A stretch of DNA of 64,000 nt from Tolypeutes matacus (lineage: Eukaryota > Chordata > Mammalia > Cingulata > Chlamyphoridae): contig JAKSZT010054458.1 in assembly GCA_026826555.1 (NCBI GenBank), forward strand, positions 3,701,569-3,765,568, written 5' to 3'. Numbering within the stretch: the first letter of the stretch is position 1; each line of letters begins with the position of its first letter. The notes under the pieces are model-generated. The model had not been told where the DNA came from. It searched no databases and saw only the letters and a list, made by a program, of their open reading frames with translations. Both the position numbers and the translations under genes were made by a program. This document shows positions 11,348 to 23,483 of the stretch, piece after piece.

Positions 11348-12214
11348 TATATCCATACAACTCAGTATTATTTGGCAATGTAAAGTAATAAAATACTGAT
11401 ACATACTACAGCATGGCTTGTAATAAAAAACATGTAAATAAAAGAAGCTAGTTCTAAAAACCATGCATTGTATGATAATTTATAAAATGAAATATTAAGA
11501 ATAGGCAAATCAATAGAGCAAGATTTAATGTTTGCCTAGGAATGGCGGGTGAGAGAGAAGGTGTAAGGAAGGGATGGGAAGTGTCTATTAACTGGTACTC
11601 CTTCTCAGGGTGAAGAAATGTGCTAAAAATAGACTAGCTTTCATATTTAATCCAAAGATCTATAAATCTCTTTTCAAATATATTTATCATATTATAGTTG
11701 TTTTATTATGTTTTCTTATATATTGTTCTATTTTATTACTATTTATAGCTATATTCATAATTAATTCTCCATATCAATTTTATGATCATTCTTTCCAATT
11801 AAAAAAAATCCTCAATAGGTAATAGAAGTTAAGGCTTAAAAGGTACAGGGTTTCTATTTGGAACGATGGAAATGTTTTGGAAATGCATGGGGGTGATGGT
11901 AGCACAATATTAAAACAGTTAACAGTGCTGAAATATATATCTGAATATAATCAGAAGGGGAAATGTTAGATTGCATATATGGCAACAGAATAATTTTTAA
12001 AATCCATGGAACTATACTACACAACAGTGAACCTTAAGTTAAACCATGGACTTTAAGTAATAGTACAAATATAACAATGTGATATCATCAATTGTAACAA
12101 ATATTCCTCACCAATGCAAAGTGTTGGTGGTGGGGTGGTTTATGCAAACCTGTATTTTATGTATGATTGTTCTGTAGACCACATCTTCTCTAATAAAGAA
12201 ATATATATATATAT
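11348..12214 (+). mobile_element. Old L1 3' end, right part of split element
   Basis: After the LTR, the old L1 continues with 'tatatccatacaactcagtatt' of the ORF2 C-terminus and then its 3' UTR. Near the end are 'aaccatggactttaagtaatagtac', 'atcaattgtaacaaatattcc' and 'aatgcaaagtgttggtgg', the same 3' UTR phrases seen at 47055-47180. It ends with AATAAAGAAATA and an (AT)n run at 12200-12214. Confidence 0.8.
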
Positions 12215-12700
12215 TAATGATGCTCCTCTCCATGGCATTGGTCAGATTTAATGAGATTCCATTTTAACATCCACATTTTAAGGGATGTATGAAAATTGAG
12301 AAGGGCACCATAAATGAGCTACTGAAATGATTCAGGGTTGGTGGGAGAGAGAAGGTAGAGGCTGAGAAAGAGTCATGTTTTGATTGGGAAATTGAAAATC
12401 AACTTAACTTCTTTTAAGTAAATTAGATTTCAGTGAAAGAAGGCTGTTAAGCAGCTCTTCATTGTCCATGGTAAAGTAAACAGAACAAATTAGCATAAAT
12501 TACCAGAGACTTAGGTTGAGCAAAGGAAGAACTCAATGGAATTGACAGTTTTTAAACTCCAGAGATTCCACCATTATAGACTGTGGACTTTCTCTTAATT
12601 ATTATCTTTTAAAAATGGGATTTTGCCATTTGGCTTGGGTGATTGGTTACCTTATTTCATAAAGACATGATTATAAAAACAAAAATAACAGAAAACCCTT
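12215..12700. other. No recognisable feature
   Basis: Moderately AT-rich DNA between two L1 remnants. I see no ORF, repeat or RNA gene. Confidence 0.4.
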
Positions 12701-14925
12701 AATTTTCTAGTTGGCACTCTATTATACTTATATATTAGTTGTTGGGGAATTCATAGCTATATGCCACTAGTTATCATTTAAGTACCTAATTTGTCTTTCT
12801 AGTCATTTAAATTTTGTTATTCCTACAGTTAAATTTTCTATATTTCTTTATATAGCTACTTCCTTGTAAAATTTATTGCCAAATATTCTGCATTTTTCAT
12901 CATGAATGATATTTTTACATATCCAGATTTCATTAAGTTTATTGCTAGAAAAGCTATTATTTATGTATATTATCCTATCTAACCACTTTGTCAACTACTT
13001 GTAATTCAAGTCAAAAGGTCAGCATATCTTGAGTTTTCAAATTATACAATTGTTTCTCTTCCTCTTTATAATTTTTACTTTCTTTTCATAATATTTAAAT
13101 GAGTTAAACACTCCTCTATTTACATAATGTGCCATAATGTGCTTTAGACAAATCTAAAGAAATCGGTGATATCAGACATTTATCACTAGTTCCCACATTC
13201 AATTTAATTGATTTTCAAATGTTAAACCAACTTTGCATTCATGAGATTGTCCCAACTTGACCGTGATATGTGATCCTTTCCTTTTATTCTGGATTAATTT
13301 ATTAAATTTCTGTAAAGGATTTTGGAGTCTATGTTCATGGGAAATAGTGGGATCTCTCTCTTTTTCACTTTCTTTCTGTCTTTCCTTTAATGCATGTCAA
13401 GATTTGGTAGCAGGGTTAGCCGATTCATAAAATGAATTGGGAAATTTTCTTTCACCTGTTTTCAGAACTTTTGCAAAGAATTGTTATTCCTCTCATAAAC
13501 ATTTGTTAGAATTTACCAGTGAATTCATTTAAACCATTTTTGTTTCTTCATCGGAGTGGTTCTGTATATAAGCACATTGTCCTTAATTGATGTGGTGCTT
13601 TTCATGTTATTGTTTCTTACAGTTTTGGAAATTTATTTTCAGGCAATTTGTCCATTTATCATTGTTGACTATATAATCATAATTATTTTTATAATATACT
13701 TATATTGACCTTCTAATGTGAGTATGACCTCAAGTGATAATTTTCTCATTCCTGATATTGGTATTTTCCATTTTCTCTTTATCAATCTTGCTAGGAGATA
13801 TTATAGTTTAATTTATCATATTATAAATTATATCAACATTTCAAAAGAACTGACTTTAAACTTTGTTGCTTTTCTCTACTGTTTGTCAATTTTTTTATTC
13901 CATTTATTTCCACTCTTGGTTTTATTTCTCATTTACTATTTACTTTGAGTTTAAGTTGGTCCTCTTTAAGGTGGGAATATTGATAATTGAATTTGCACCT
14001 TTCTTGTATTTTTTTTCAATAGGAATTTAATCTCTAAGAATTTATTTAGCATTATCTAATACATATTGAAATGTGTTTTTTAAAAAATTTTCACTCAGTT
14101 TGAATATTTAATGATTTATATTCTGCATTTGTCTTGAGCTATGGCTTAATTACAAAGACATCTGTTTAATTTGAAAGTATGTGGATTTTTAAAGATAAAC
14201 TTTATTGATTTTTATTTCCAATTAAGTACTTTTGAGATCAGAGATTAGTTTATGATATCAATCACTAATTATTTATTAATACTTGTTTTTAGGCCACTAT
14301 TTGCCTCATCTTGTTGAATTTTCCATGTCCCCTTGCATAGCATGTGATTCTGTAGTCCTAGGTATTAGATTGCATTCTATAAATATCAATAAGTTATAGT
14401 TCATTGATAGTTATTCATATCTTTTATATCTTTACTGATATGTTTCTATTTGTGAAACCAATTCTTACAAGGAGGGTTTTCAAATCTCAAACTATAATAA
14501 TATAATTTACCTACTATTTTCTTCATTCTTTAAGTTTTTCTTCATATATTTTAGAGCTCTACTGTAAGGTGCATATATATTTATCATTGCTTTTTCTTTT
14601 TAATAAATTGATCTCATTATGGAATTCCCCACTTTTATTTTGTTTGTTATTAATATTAATTGACTCAGTTTTCATCTTCTTCATTTTTGCATGGCATATC
14701 TTTGAATCTTTTTATTTTCAACCTATTTGTGTGCTCATATTAAAACATGTTTCTTCACAAAGTATATGGGTGACTCTTATTTATGTATTTTTAAATACTG
14801 TCTGACACTTTCTGTCTTTTAATTACAATGCTTAGTTTACTTATATTTATCATAATTATTAATATGGTCAGGTTTACCATTCCTGTTATATGTGCTGGCA
14901 ATGATGGTCTTTGTTATGGGGATAT
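12700..14925 (-). mobile_element. Old L1 ORF2, antisense, RT to endonuclease
   Basis: The plus strand reads like reversed L1 ORF2. At 13208-13262 'gattttcaaatgttaaaccaactttgcattcatgagattg' is the reversed RT segment, at 13495-13530 comes the 'agaatttaccagtgaattcatttaaacc' block that encodes the SPGPDGF region, and at 14565-14640 the reversed endonuclease part. The order shows one minus-strand element from endonuclease (right) to RT (left). It is highly diverged, with no long frame, so it is older than the L1 at 1861. Confidence 0.75.
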
Positions 14926-14944
14926 TTTCAAGGATATTTGTACA

Positions 14945-15125
14945 TAAATTACCTCAATGAACCCTAACTACAATTTTATGATATGATATATATCTATATA
15001 AATGCTTTATATTACAGAAGTGAAAACTAACCAGAGAGTTCAAGTAATTTGACCCCAAAAACACAGCTATTATATGGCAGTAGTAATACTCTGACACTCA
15101 TAATTCTAAACTAGAAATCATGCTT
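14945..15125 (-). repeat. MIR SINE
   Basis: 'ttacctcaatgaaccctaactacaattttatgatatg' followed by 'attacagaagtgaaaactaaccagagagttcaagtaatttgacc' and 'acacagctattatatggcag' has the order of a reversed MIR core. MIRs are ancient tRNA-derived SINEs mobilised by L2. Confidence 0.6.
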
Positions 15126-15655
15126 TTAAATACTAGATTTTTTCCCATTAATTCATTTTGAAATTAATAAGAAGGAACTAAAGCATTCATAGGGAAAGAC
15201 AGGAAGATTCTATGGCATCAGGAATATTCTTTTAAGTGACTCCAAACATAGGCCATTGGAGACCCAGGAAACTTGGGAATAGGGAAGGTACTAGAGGATT
15301 CCATATTGTTCAATATCCTATGAAGTTAGGGAACACTTAATAAGTATTATTCTCATAATTTCTTACTCCAATCATATGAATTAAGTGATAACTCCATCCT
15401 ACAAAGTTGGGTATGTAAATAGCACAGACTGTCTTTGAAACAATGTTTGACAACTTCAAAACCAATATTTTATCTATGCTAATGATATAGTTGCACAAAT
15501 TATAAAACTGTGTTTTATTCATCAAGGAAAAAAAAAACATTTTAAAGTATTTTCCAGATTCAAAAGAGTATAAATTCCTTTTTCTTTAGAAAGCACTGTA
15601 AAAAGTGAAAGCCAATATTTCAAAGAGTTTATGGAGCTGAATAGAATTATAGGTA
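15126..15655. other. No recognisable feature
   Basis: Unique-looking AT-rich DNA. The 67-codon minus-strand frame at 15337-15540 has no recognisable domain and is probably chance. Confidence 0.4.
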
Positions 15656-15885
15656 TGGAGGTTATTAGTTAGTCAAAAGAGATGCTGATGCAAAATACCA
15701 GAAATCTCCAGGCTTTCATAAAGGGTACTTATTTGGGGTAGAAGCTTACAGTTAACAGGCTATAAAGTGTAAGTTATTTCCTTCACCAAAGTCTGTTGCT
15801 GCGTGTTGGAGCAAGATGGCTGCTTACATTTGCAAGGGTTCAGCCTCCCTCTTTCTCTTAAGGCTCTGTGGTCCTAGCTTCTTTC

Positions 15886-15899
15886 AAGACCAGCTGTAG
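15886..15899 (+). repeat. Left target-site duplication of the SINE
   Basis: AAGACCAGCTGTAG, repeated without mismatch at 16091-16104. The repeated words are part of the host LTR, so the pre-insertion LTR sequence can be read directly. Confidence 0.9.
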
Positions 15900-16090
15900 G
15901 GAAGCGGCTGTGGCTCAATCAGTGGGGCTCCCGTTTGCCATGTGGGAGGCCCCGGGTTCGGTTCCCGGGGCCTCCTGGTGAGGGAGGGCCCGCCTGCATG
16001 GCGTGGTTGGCTGACCCGGCGAGCACAAGCAGCAAGGGGGGGATAAATGAATAAATAAATAAAATCTTTAAAAAAAAAAAAAAAAAAAAA
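15900..16090 (+). mobile_element. DAS-type tRNA-derived SINE inside an LTR
   Basis: The element starts GAAGCGGCTGTGGCTCAATC. It has an A-box-like TGGCTCAATCAGTGG (15911-15925) and a perfect B box GGTTCGGTTCC (15955-15965), the split polymerase III promoter of a tRNA gene. A GC-rich body follows, ending near 'gcgagcacaagcagcaagggg', then an (AAAT)n and A-rich tail. This matches the armadillo-specific DAS family as I know it, a tRNA-Ala-derived SINE moved by L1. The perfect 14-bp duplication, long pure A tail and retained CpG-rich body suggest a recent insertion. Confidence 0.9.
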
Positions 16091-16104
16091 AAGACCAGCT
16101 GTAG
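16091..16104 (+). repeat. Right target-site duplication of the SINE
   Basis: AAGACCAGCTGTAG, identical to 15886-15899. The LTR sequence continues directly after it. Confidence 0.9.
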
Positions 16105-16476
16105 ACTGGGGTAAGTCTTGTCTGTCTCACCTGTCTTGTTCTTCTCTGGGTTCAGCAGCTCAGTTCGCTCCACAAGGTCAGCTGTAGAATATCAGGCTTT
16201 CTTTCTTCCCGGGTCCTCTGCTGTATCTGCTTCTCTGTGTATACACTTCCTGGGGCTCCAACTCAAAAACTCCAGCCTCCCTTCTCTACAGTGCAGTTTC
16301 TTTGTGAGTCCCCACCCACCAAGGGGTTGGGGATTCAACGTCTTATTGACATGGCCCAATCAAAGCCTTAATCATTATTTAATCAAGTAAAAGTGAAATG
16401 TTTGACAGACCAGTTTACAAACATACTCAGTATTTCTTTTTGGAATTCATCAATAACATCAAGCTGCCACAGGGTG

Positions 16477-18090
16477 TCATCCATTTTTTAAAAAATTCTG
16501 TTCTGATATAATGCTTTGCTCTTGTCCTGATTAATTTTTTTTTTCTTTGAAGACTTTGGTAGAATAGGCTGGCACTTTCAACCTCAGTTTTTTGTTTTTG
16601 TTGTTTGCCTTGTTGCTATTTGTCTCTTGAATTGGCAATGAGCACCATTACTTCAATAACTAGTATAATTTTAAATTCATGCTCTTAAACTAAAGGACTA
16701 TGAGTTGTTCAAAGTTGAGAAAATAATTCTAAATGGTAATTATATTTCATATAAGAAGCCAATGTGAAAATTCAAAATATATGCACATTTTAATGATTTA
16801 TCTGAAAATATAATAAAATATTGCCTTTTTCACATTAGATTGCTATTTGAAATGTCCTTTTTAATAAAAAGTCAGTAATGCTTGTGCATTTCATTATAGA
16901 AAAGAAACTGGGAAGGGACCTCTAAGTCTAAAACAAAGGATGATGTATTCCATAGTACTTATCTGATTATAGGCTGATTATATTTCCTCCATGCCAACAC
17001 AGAGGCAGAAGTGGGATAGAAGAAAGTGTCCTGAGAATCAATTTACCCATTATCTTTAATGAAATTAAATAATGCATGAGGGACTGCATATTGTAATGAT
17101 AAATATGCATTAAGATTCTTAACAATGCAAAGAATTAGGTGATACTTTTGATTCATCTATAGAGAAATAATTTTCCTCTTTTTAAAAGTTAGATTACCCA
17201 GATGACTGTATGGTTGGCCTCAGTGTCAAAAAAAGGCGTGTTTTCTCAGGAACAGTAATCACTCTGATGTTAAGCCACAACAAATTTCCCACTAAATGCT
17301 TAAAAAAAAATTAGAGCAAAGCAAACAAAAATGTAGATGTAAGCTAATAAGAAAAGAAACAATGTTTCTCAAGGCACATTGAATGAGTTAGGAAATATTG
17401 TGGTTTTTAACTGAAGACAAATTTTAACATATTATCCATATTTTAAATTTGGTTAAACTCTTTTTCTGAAAATGATTTTCTTCCTACTGTATTGAAATTA
17501 TTCAATATTTTCAGAATTCCATGACATCAATGAAATAGCCATTTAGAGGTAAATAAATCAGAACGAATACAACTGTTTTTAACCATAAGTTTGTCCCCTT
17601 GTGGTTAGAGTATTAGGTCAATGTTTTTCATCTTCTCTAGTTACCATGGCATAGTATATAAAATTAGAATTGATATTTAAAATTGATAAGATATTTGGGC
17701 CATCTCATAATTCTTCCGTATGTGGCTTAACAATGTACCACCAAAATATAATTAATGGGAGCAGATCATTTAATAGTAGTTTGGTACCACAATGGTCCTT
17801 AAGCTTCAAAGTTGACTTGAACTAGTTACTAGACTTTATTAAGATAAGACAAACAAAGCAAAATTTAGAAGCATTAAGTATATTTTGAAACAAAATCTAA
17901 AGAAATGTTAACTATGTTAAGTAGCTTAGGAAATAAAGTAACACCCACACTTTTTATCTGTCTCATCAAATGAAATTTGGACTGACTTTCAACTATATCA
18001 GTTTTGAAAAAATACAATCAATGACACATGATTAATTAGCAACTGCTTTCCAAGAGTCCCATGTCATGTTTCACATGTGGCTTAACTGAC
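16477..18090. other. Unique-looking AT-rich DNA
   Basis: About 1.6 kb with no repeat I recognise, no long frame and no RNA gene. Contains TTTTTTGTAAT-type homopolymer runs only. Confidence 0.45.
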
Positions 18091-18094
18091 ATAT

Positions 18095-18355
18095 GAGCAT
18101 TTTGTAAATTTTAAGAGCACAGGTTCTGAAGCCCGGTATTAATAGGGTCTGAACTGCATCATTTGCTCTAAGTGATTTTGGAAAATTTTGCTTCCTATCT
18201 TCCTTAAGATTCTGTTTTATCACATGTAAAAGGAACATGATCACAATACTTGCCCATGGAATTTTGGGGAAAATCAATGGTATAATACCTGTAATTCTCT
18301 TAATACAAATCTTGGTAAATGGTAAGTGCTCATTAACCATTACCATTACTTTGAT
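18095..18355 (+). repeat. MIR SINE, nearly full length
   Basis: In order: 'aagagcacaggttctgaagcc' (18113-18133), a tRNA-like head, 'aagtgattttggaaaattttgc', 'tcacatgtaaaaggaacatgatcacaatac' (18220-18250), 'ggtataatacctgtaattctc' and 'taaatggtaagtgctcattaacc' (18315-18340). This is the MIR consensus order on the plus strand. The 150-codon minus-strand frame over it (18071-18523) is therefore a repeat by-product. Confidence 0.75.
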
Positions 18356-18479
18356 TGCCATAATTCTCATCCAAGTCTCCATTTTTTTTGTAATTAAACA
18401 AGTTCCCTGATGTATTTTCATCCTCAGCTGAAAGAATAAATTAAACAAAAAAGTGCTTACAGTTGAAGTTAGAGAGAAG

Positions 18480-18595
18480 AGATTAATATCTATGGAGGAG
18501 GAAGGCATGGAGGGAGAGTACAAAGAGAAAGAAAGAGAGTGAGGGGAGAGAGAAAGAAAAAATGAGAGTGAGAGGGGAGAAGTAGTCTATACAAA
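18480..18595 (+). repeat. Purine-rich (GA) low-complexity tract
   Basis: Nearly uninterrupted A/G, including GAGAAAGAAAGAGAGTGAGGGGAGAGAG. Simple repeat; no function visible. Confidence 0.75.
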
Positions 18596-18789
18596 AATAA
18601 TAAGTTAAATAGTAGAAAATCTATATCCAGAAGAACTCCAGATATTTGAAAACTCTGGACATTGCAGTAAGAAGGAGTGGTCTTATGGAGAAGTTGGAAT
18701 TTGAATGGTACTGTAAATTATAGATGGGGTATAAATTGATAAACAAGAAAGGGGAAAGCAATGTGGTATGATTAATGGAAGTTTTATTA

Positions 18790-19345
18790 CTATAAAAATT
18801 CCTTTTGAGATGCATTAGCATCCATCTTACTTTGACTAAGCCATTTGTCTCAAAATTGACCTTTGACCTAGTTATTAAGCAGCTTTCCATCACTGGAGCA
18901 TAAATTATTCCAGAACCCAAACTCACAATTGTGGCCACCACCCACCATACACCCACCCAAAACCCACAGCTGGTCCCCAATGATAAGGGAAACATCCCAG
19001 CCATCCTTAGACCCCCAGTTTTTTCCTTTTTGGCATGTGTTTGCTTTAAACTGACGAATTCTTGACTCCCATGTGAAATCTACTAACCTCCACCCTTAGA
19101 CCACAATAAAGAACAACCTCACAGGTTCCTCTTGTTCTGTGAGTCCCCACTTTCTGGTTGAGCCACTAGAGACAGCTGATCATGCTTCCCATCCAACCCT
19201 CATGGTATCCTTCCTGCTCTGGGACCTAGAAGTAACAAACTATTTTTTCTCATGCATTATGGCCTTGGATTTCTATTGTGTCACACCTGACCTTCACACA
19301 GACACAAATTTAAAATCCAACTTAAATCAGAACAGGAATTCTCCT
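18790..19345 (+). mobile_element. Possible old LTR
   Basis: C-rich for this window, with ACAATAAAGAACAACC at about 19102-19117 followed 30 bases later by TTCTGTGAGTCCCC. An AATAAA followed by a short R/U5-like stretch is common in retroviral LTRs, and 'ctatggat...ttctattgtgtcacacctgacctt' looks repetitive. Ends and orientation are not fixed and I cannot name a family. Confidence 0.25.
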
Positions 19346-20052
19346 TGAAAGAAATGAGGAGTAATTATTCTTGAGCAAAGAGGTGGGGGCAAAGTAAAAT
19401 TTCAGAATATAAAATTTAATAACAGTGTACGGTGTTTACTGAAGTGAGAGAACATTATGACAGGATATAAGTCACCCTTTTAATCTAGGAATCTATTCAC
19501 ATGGAGTATATTGCTTGTTGACAAAAGTGAAAAAGAAGGACAATGTATCTTAAAAGCATTTTAGGTGACTTAATGTAGGGTTAAATACTGGCATCTAAGA
19601 GAAATAAAACATTTTGGGGTAACAGAATTAGGTGATGTTATACTGATTGTGGGTAAATCTGAATCATTGATTGATCTAAATGACCTACATTTTGGGTTTT
19701 CTGAGTATTTTGTTTTATGGCCTGTCTCAGCATATTTTTAATATTCTTTTTCTGTCATAATTGTTCTAGTTTAGAAATGATATAATATATATGCATGCAT
19801 TATATAATTTATAAAATATCCCCTTGATCAGCTACTTACCAATGGCATTGTAGACAATTAATGAATACATAGTTTGTTGTTGTTGCTGTTATTTTTTGTT
19901 TGTTTGTTAATGAGTATTGTTTTGACCTTATCCTTTTGTACAGAATGTCCTGACAGTTTGTATATTAATTATCAGTCTTCCTATCTGATTTATGTTTTGT
20001 ACATTATATTGCACAAATGTATAATTAGAACTAAGAAATGTGTGTATGTGTT
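19346..20052. other. No recognisable feature
   Basis: AT-rich, without a frame or repeat I can support. Confidence 0.4.
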
Positions 20053-20090
20053 GGTTTTTGTTTGTTTGTTTGTTTGTTTGTTTTGTTTCT
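20053..20090 (+). repeat. (TTTG)n microsatellite
   Basis: TTTG units repeated about eight times with small changes. Confidence 0.9.
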
Positions 20091-20245
20091 GTTTTCTATT
20101 TTAGTTTTCTTACATTTACTCAGGTTAAAAGCATTATTACCCATAATAAAAAAAAAAAAAAAGAAAAGAAAAAAAAATTATAGGGATTCCCATGTATTCA
20201 AGATCCTTATGAAGCTTGTGTTTTTTTTCAAAACTTAATAAAATA

Positions 20246-20302
20246 CCACCACCACCACCAACAACAACAAAAATAAATAAATAAATAAATAAATAAATAA
20301 AT
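20246..20302 (+). repeat. Compound microsatellite (ACC)n(AAC)n(AAAT)n
   Basis: ACC units, then CAA units, then about seven AAAT units, ending directly at the L1 3' end at 20303. It may be the worn A-rich tail of another element. Confidence 0.85.
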
Positions 20303-21055
20303 GGGAATGTGGCTGAAAAGGGTAGCCTACGGATGTAAATACCAATTGAAAGAAAGCCAGAGAATAATCTAGGGACTGAATAGCGCAGTAAACCCAGAGG
20401 TGAATGGGAATTGTGGTTGATGGTACAAATGCAAGAGTGTCCTTTGTGATCTAGAGCAGATGTACATCACTATTGCACGGTGGTGGGAATGTGGAGAGCA
20501 TGGGAAAAATATCATTGGAATGACCTATGGACTGTGGTTAACAGTGATAATGCAATATTCGTGCATCTATGCCAAAGATGTACCGTGTTGATAATGGGGG
20601 AGTATAGAAAAAGTGTGCCAAATGTATGCTATGGAACTGGTAATAGTTTGATAATATTATCTATAATCTGTAACAAATGTTCCACCATAGTGTGTTGTGA
20701 TGATAGAGGGGTGTTTTATTGGAATCCTGAACACATGCATGATTGTTTTATAAGTTTAACAACCTCTGTCATAAAAATATATTTAAAAAATAATGATAGG
20801 ATGGGTTGGGGGAAAATACACCAAGTGTAAGATAAGGACTATAATTAATAGTAAGATTTTGATGATATTCTTTCATCATTTGTAACAAATGTCTCACAAC
20901 AATGCAAGGTGTTGGTAGTGGGTTGATGTATGGGAGCCCTGTATGATGTTATTGCTCTGTAAGTTCACACTATTACTATACACTTATTGTTTATATATGT
21001 TTATGTATGTGTGATATACTTCAATAAATTAGAAAAAATTAAAAAAAAAAAAAAA
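20303..21055 (+). mobile_element. 5'-truncated L1 3' UTR with tandem module
   Basis: Closely similar to 30362-31340: both share 'gaatgtg.ctgaaaa.ggtag', 'agagaataatctagggactgaatag' and 'catctatgccaaagatg'. It has no ORF2 and ends with TTCAATAAATT and an A16 run at 21040-21055. The last ~400 bases consist of two related blocks of about 160-230 bp (about 20640-20800 and 20801-21035), each with 'tgtaacaaatgt.cc/ca' and 'tgttggt/gatg...gggg' phrases. Its sister copy has three such blocks. Confidence 0.8.
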
Positions 21056-23010
21056 AGCAGAGGTTCACATTATGGAAAAAGGAAATTGTTCACAAACTCA
21101 TTGTTTTAAAGCCATCCAAGGAGAGTAGGATGGACCTCTTGCCAATTTTTGAACAGTTGTCAAGGTTTATGAAACTCCACACATGAAGATAATTTGAGAG
21201 AAAATGTATTACTCCCACAACTGACACAAGGAGAGCAGGGCTTGTTTGAGTGAAGTAGAGGGTTTGTGTTGGGCCTTGTGGTGGCTAAGGAAGTGAGACT
21301 GGGGAAAGCTCCCAAGTTGGGATGGAGATTTAGAAGGTTTAAATTTTCCATGAGCACCAAAGGGGGAGACTGGCAAGGGCTTTCTTATCAGTTTAGATGT
21401 AGGGTCAAAGAAGAAAGGGAGGTAGCAAAAAAGAGAAGACAGTGGTTAAACATAAAAAATGAGTCAGACTCCTTATTACACTCATACATTAATTTTAACA
21501 TTACACTTAATTTGAACCATGAAATGTTAACAAAAGTAGGAATATTACTTTCAGGAATAACGTAAGAATTTAGTAATTATAATTGAAAGATACATTTAAA
21601 CTATTTAAGCTTCCTTGACTCATCTGTATATGACCATATATATTAAGTAAATTATAATTTTGTTTATATACTTCCTTATAATAATTGGTTTATGTAAGTT
21701 TTACAAAAATGATACTATGTTGCATGCATTTATATATGTAAGTCAAATGAAGAGTATATATTTAATTAACAATGAAATATAAAAAAATATTTTCTGCAAA
21801 CGTTTCTATTCTTAATAACATTTTGATCATATTTACAATAAATTCTTTGTTATTTAGAGTAATTACATGTTTGTCATTTCTTCATGCTGATTAAACAATA
21901 TGGTATAGTTATGACTACTTTAGAACCCACATTATATCGTTCTTTGAAAAAAAAGTAACAATTATGAATTAAATGATCTAGATGTCAACAAATAAGATTC
22001 AGAAAATGGGAATGAATGAACTCAAATGTAACAATGGAATTAATTCCACATGTTGCCTCCAAAATATATATTATCTGAATATAACATGAGCATTTCTATA
22101 AGTGTAAATTACATTTAGCAAAAGAACACATGAAATGAAAAGGAAACACACCACCAGATAGAATACACATAGAAGTGAGTTTCATAAAATGTACATAAAT
22201 ATTTTTGAGATGCAAATAATTTCTGCAAAATTCTTTCTTATCTTCAAAACTGTCCCAAATAAATCACAAGTTGAGAGATGGATAGGGAAAACAATCACAG
22301 GAAAATATTTTGGAAATATGTAGCCCTATATAAATAAAAAAAAAAAAGATTTCTGTCATGCAATTTCTATGCTTTAAACAATTCTTTGTTCTTCCATCAT
22401 AATGTATTTTATTAAACACACATTCTTATGACTCCTTATTAACCTGGTCTCACTGGCTTCTAAGATTAACATTTTTCATGCACTGGAAGTTTATCTCTTT
22501 TCACATACTTAAGATAATTAAGTTCATCACTACCTCAAAATTTCCTTTTCTTTCTGCAAAATACAATTTTTGCTCAAGACAAGATCATTCCCATTGTCAT
22601 ACAAACATGAAACAATTTCTCACATATGAAAAAATATTAGAATTTTCCTTGAATTTGAATCTCTCTCTAGCTGATAACCCACTGTTCTTTCCTTATAGGC
22701 AAAAAAAAAAAAAAAAAAAAAAAAAGAGAGAGTCATCCTCCAAACGATTGTCTATATTCACTGTATCTCACATCTCCCATTATTCTCCCTTTATTTCTTA
22801 AATCCACTCCAATCACATTTCCTAACATTATTCCATTACAGACTCATTTTCTAAGGTCAGTGATGACTTCCATTTTGTTAGGTCCTAATTTCATTTTCAG
22901 GCATCATTTATTGGAAAAATCTTTGAATGGCTATGCAAAAAGATGCTGTGAATATGAACTAAAAATATGTAGGTACATATCTGAACTAGCAATTTATTTA
23001 TCTGCGTGTC
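21056..23010. other. Unique-looking AT-rich DNA
   Basis: About 2 kb without a repeat I can name. A pure A run of about 26 lies at 22700-22726. Open frames of 66-107 codons (21160-21565, 22478-22801) have no domain or codon-use signal. Confidence 0.4.
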
Positions 23011-23012
23011 TG

Positions 23013-23483
23013 TGTTGGTTAATTTTATCTGTCATCTTGGCTAGGCTATGGTGCCTAGTTGTTTGGTCACAAACCAGCCTAGATGTTGCTCTGAAGGTAT
23101 TTTGCAAATGTCATTAATATCTATAATCAGTTGACTTGAAGTAAAGAGGTTACCCTTGATAATGTAGGTGGACTTATTCAAAGTGCAAAAAACTGAGATT
23201 TCTTAGAGAAGAAGAAATTCTTCCTCACCATTATATTAATGCCTTTGTTAGTTTCCAGCCTTCTGGTCTCCTCTACAGATTTCTGACTCAAGAGTGCAAA
23301 ATCAATTCTTACCAGAATGTCCATCCTGCCAGACTGCCTACAAAATTCAGAATTGCTAGCCCCATAATTCCAATAATTATGAGAGCCAATTCCTTAAATT
23401 CTCTCTCTCTGTCTTTCTCTCCCTCTCTCTCTCAACATCTATATTCTGTTGGTCATATTTCTTTGGAGTACCTGACAGATACA
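23013..23483 (+). mobile_element. Old mammalian LTR (ERV-L/MaLR type)
   Basis: Starts TGTTGGTTAATTTTATCTGTC and ends near 'acctgacagataca', with 'cttggctaggctatggtgcc' and 'agatgttgctctgaaggtattt' inside. I recognise this as a widespread mammalian LTR but cannot fix its family name. The ' CCAATTCCTTAAATT' signal region is followed by a (CT)n tract, putting the 3' end at the right. No target duplication is evident. Confidence 0.6.
23398..23436 (+). repeat. (CT)n tract inside the LTR
   Basis: TCTCTCTCTCTG and CCCTCTCTCTCTC; a usual expansion site just after the polyadenylation signal in this LTR type. Confidence 0.75.

Larger units (their letters stand above)
15661..16471 (-). mobile_element. 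Solo LTR (copy 2), interrupted by a SINE
   Basis: Same LTR family as 10681-11342: ATTAGTTAGTC start, 'gatgctgatgcaaaataccagaaat' at 15681-15706, 'gagtccccacccaccaagggg' near 16303-16325 and GCTGCCACA end at 16471. Flanking pentamers (TGGAG and GGGTG) match at only three positions. A 191-bp DAS-like SINE lies at 15900-16090; without it the LTR is about 610 bp. Confidence 0.8.

Noticed and set aside
15900..16090. A genuine tRNA gene
   Set aside because: The A and B boxes are tRNA-like, but the body continues into a SINE with an A-rich tail and a target duplication; a cloverleaf is not complete.
18071..18523. 150-codon minus-strand open frame
   Set aside because: It lies across a MIR element and a GA-rich tract and has no recognisable motif.
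18621..19004. 127-codon minus-strand open frame with Gly/Trp-rich segment
   Set aside because: No family recognised, and it overlaps a possible LTR; codon use gives no support.
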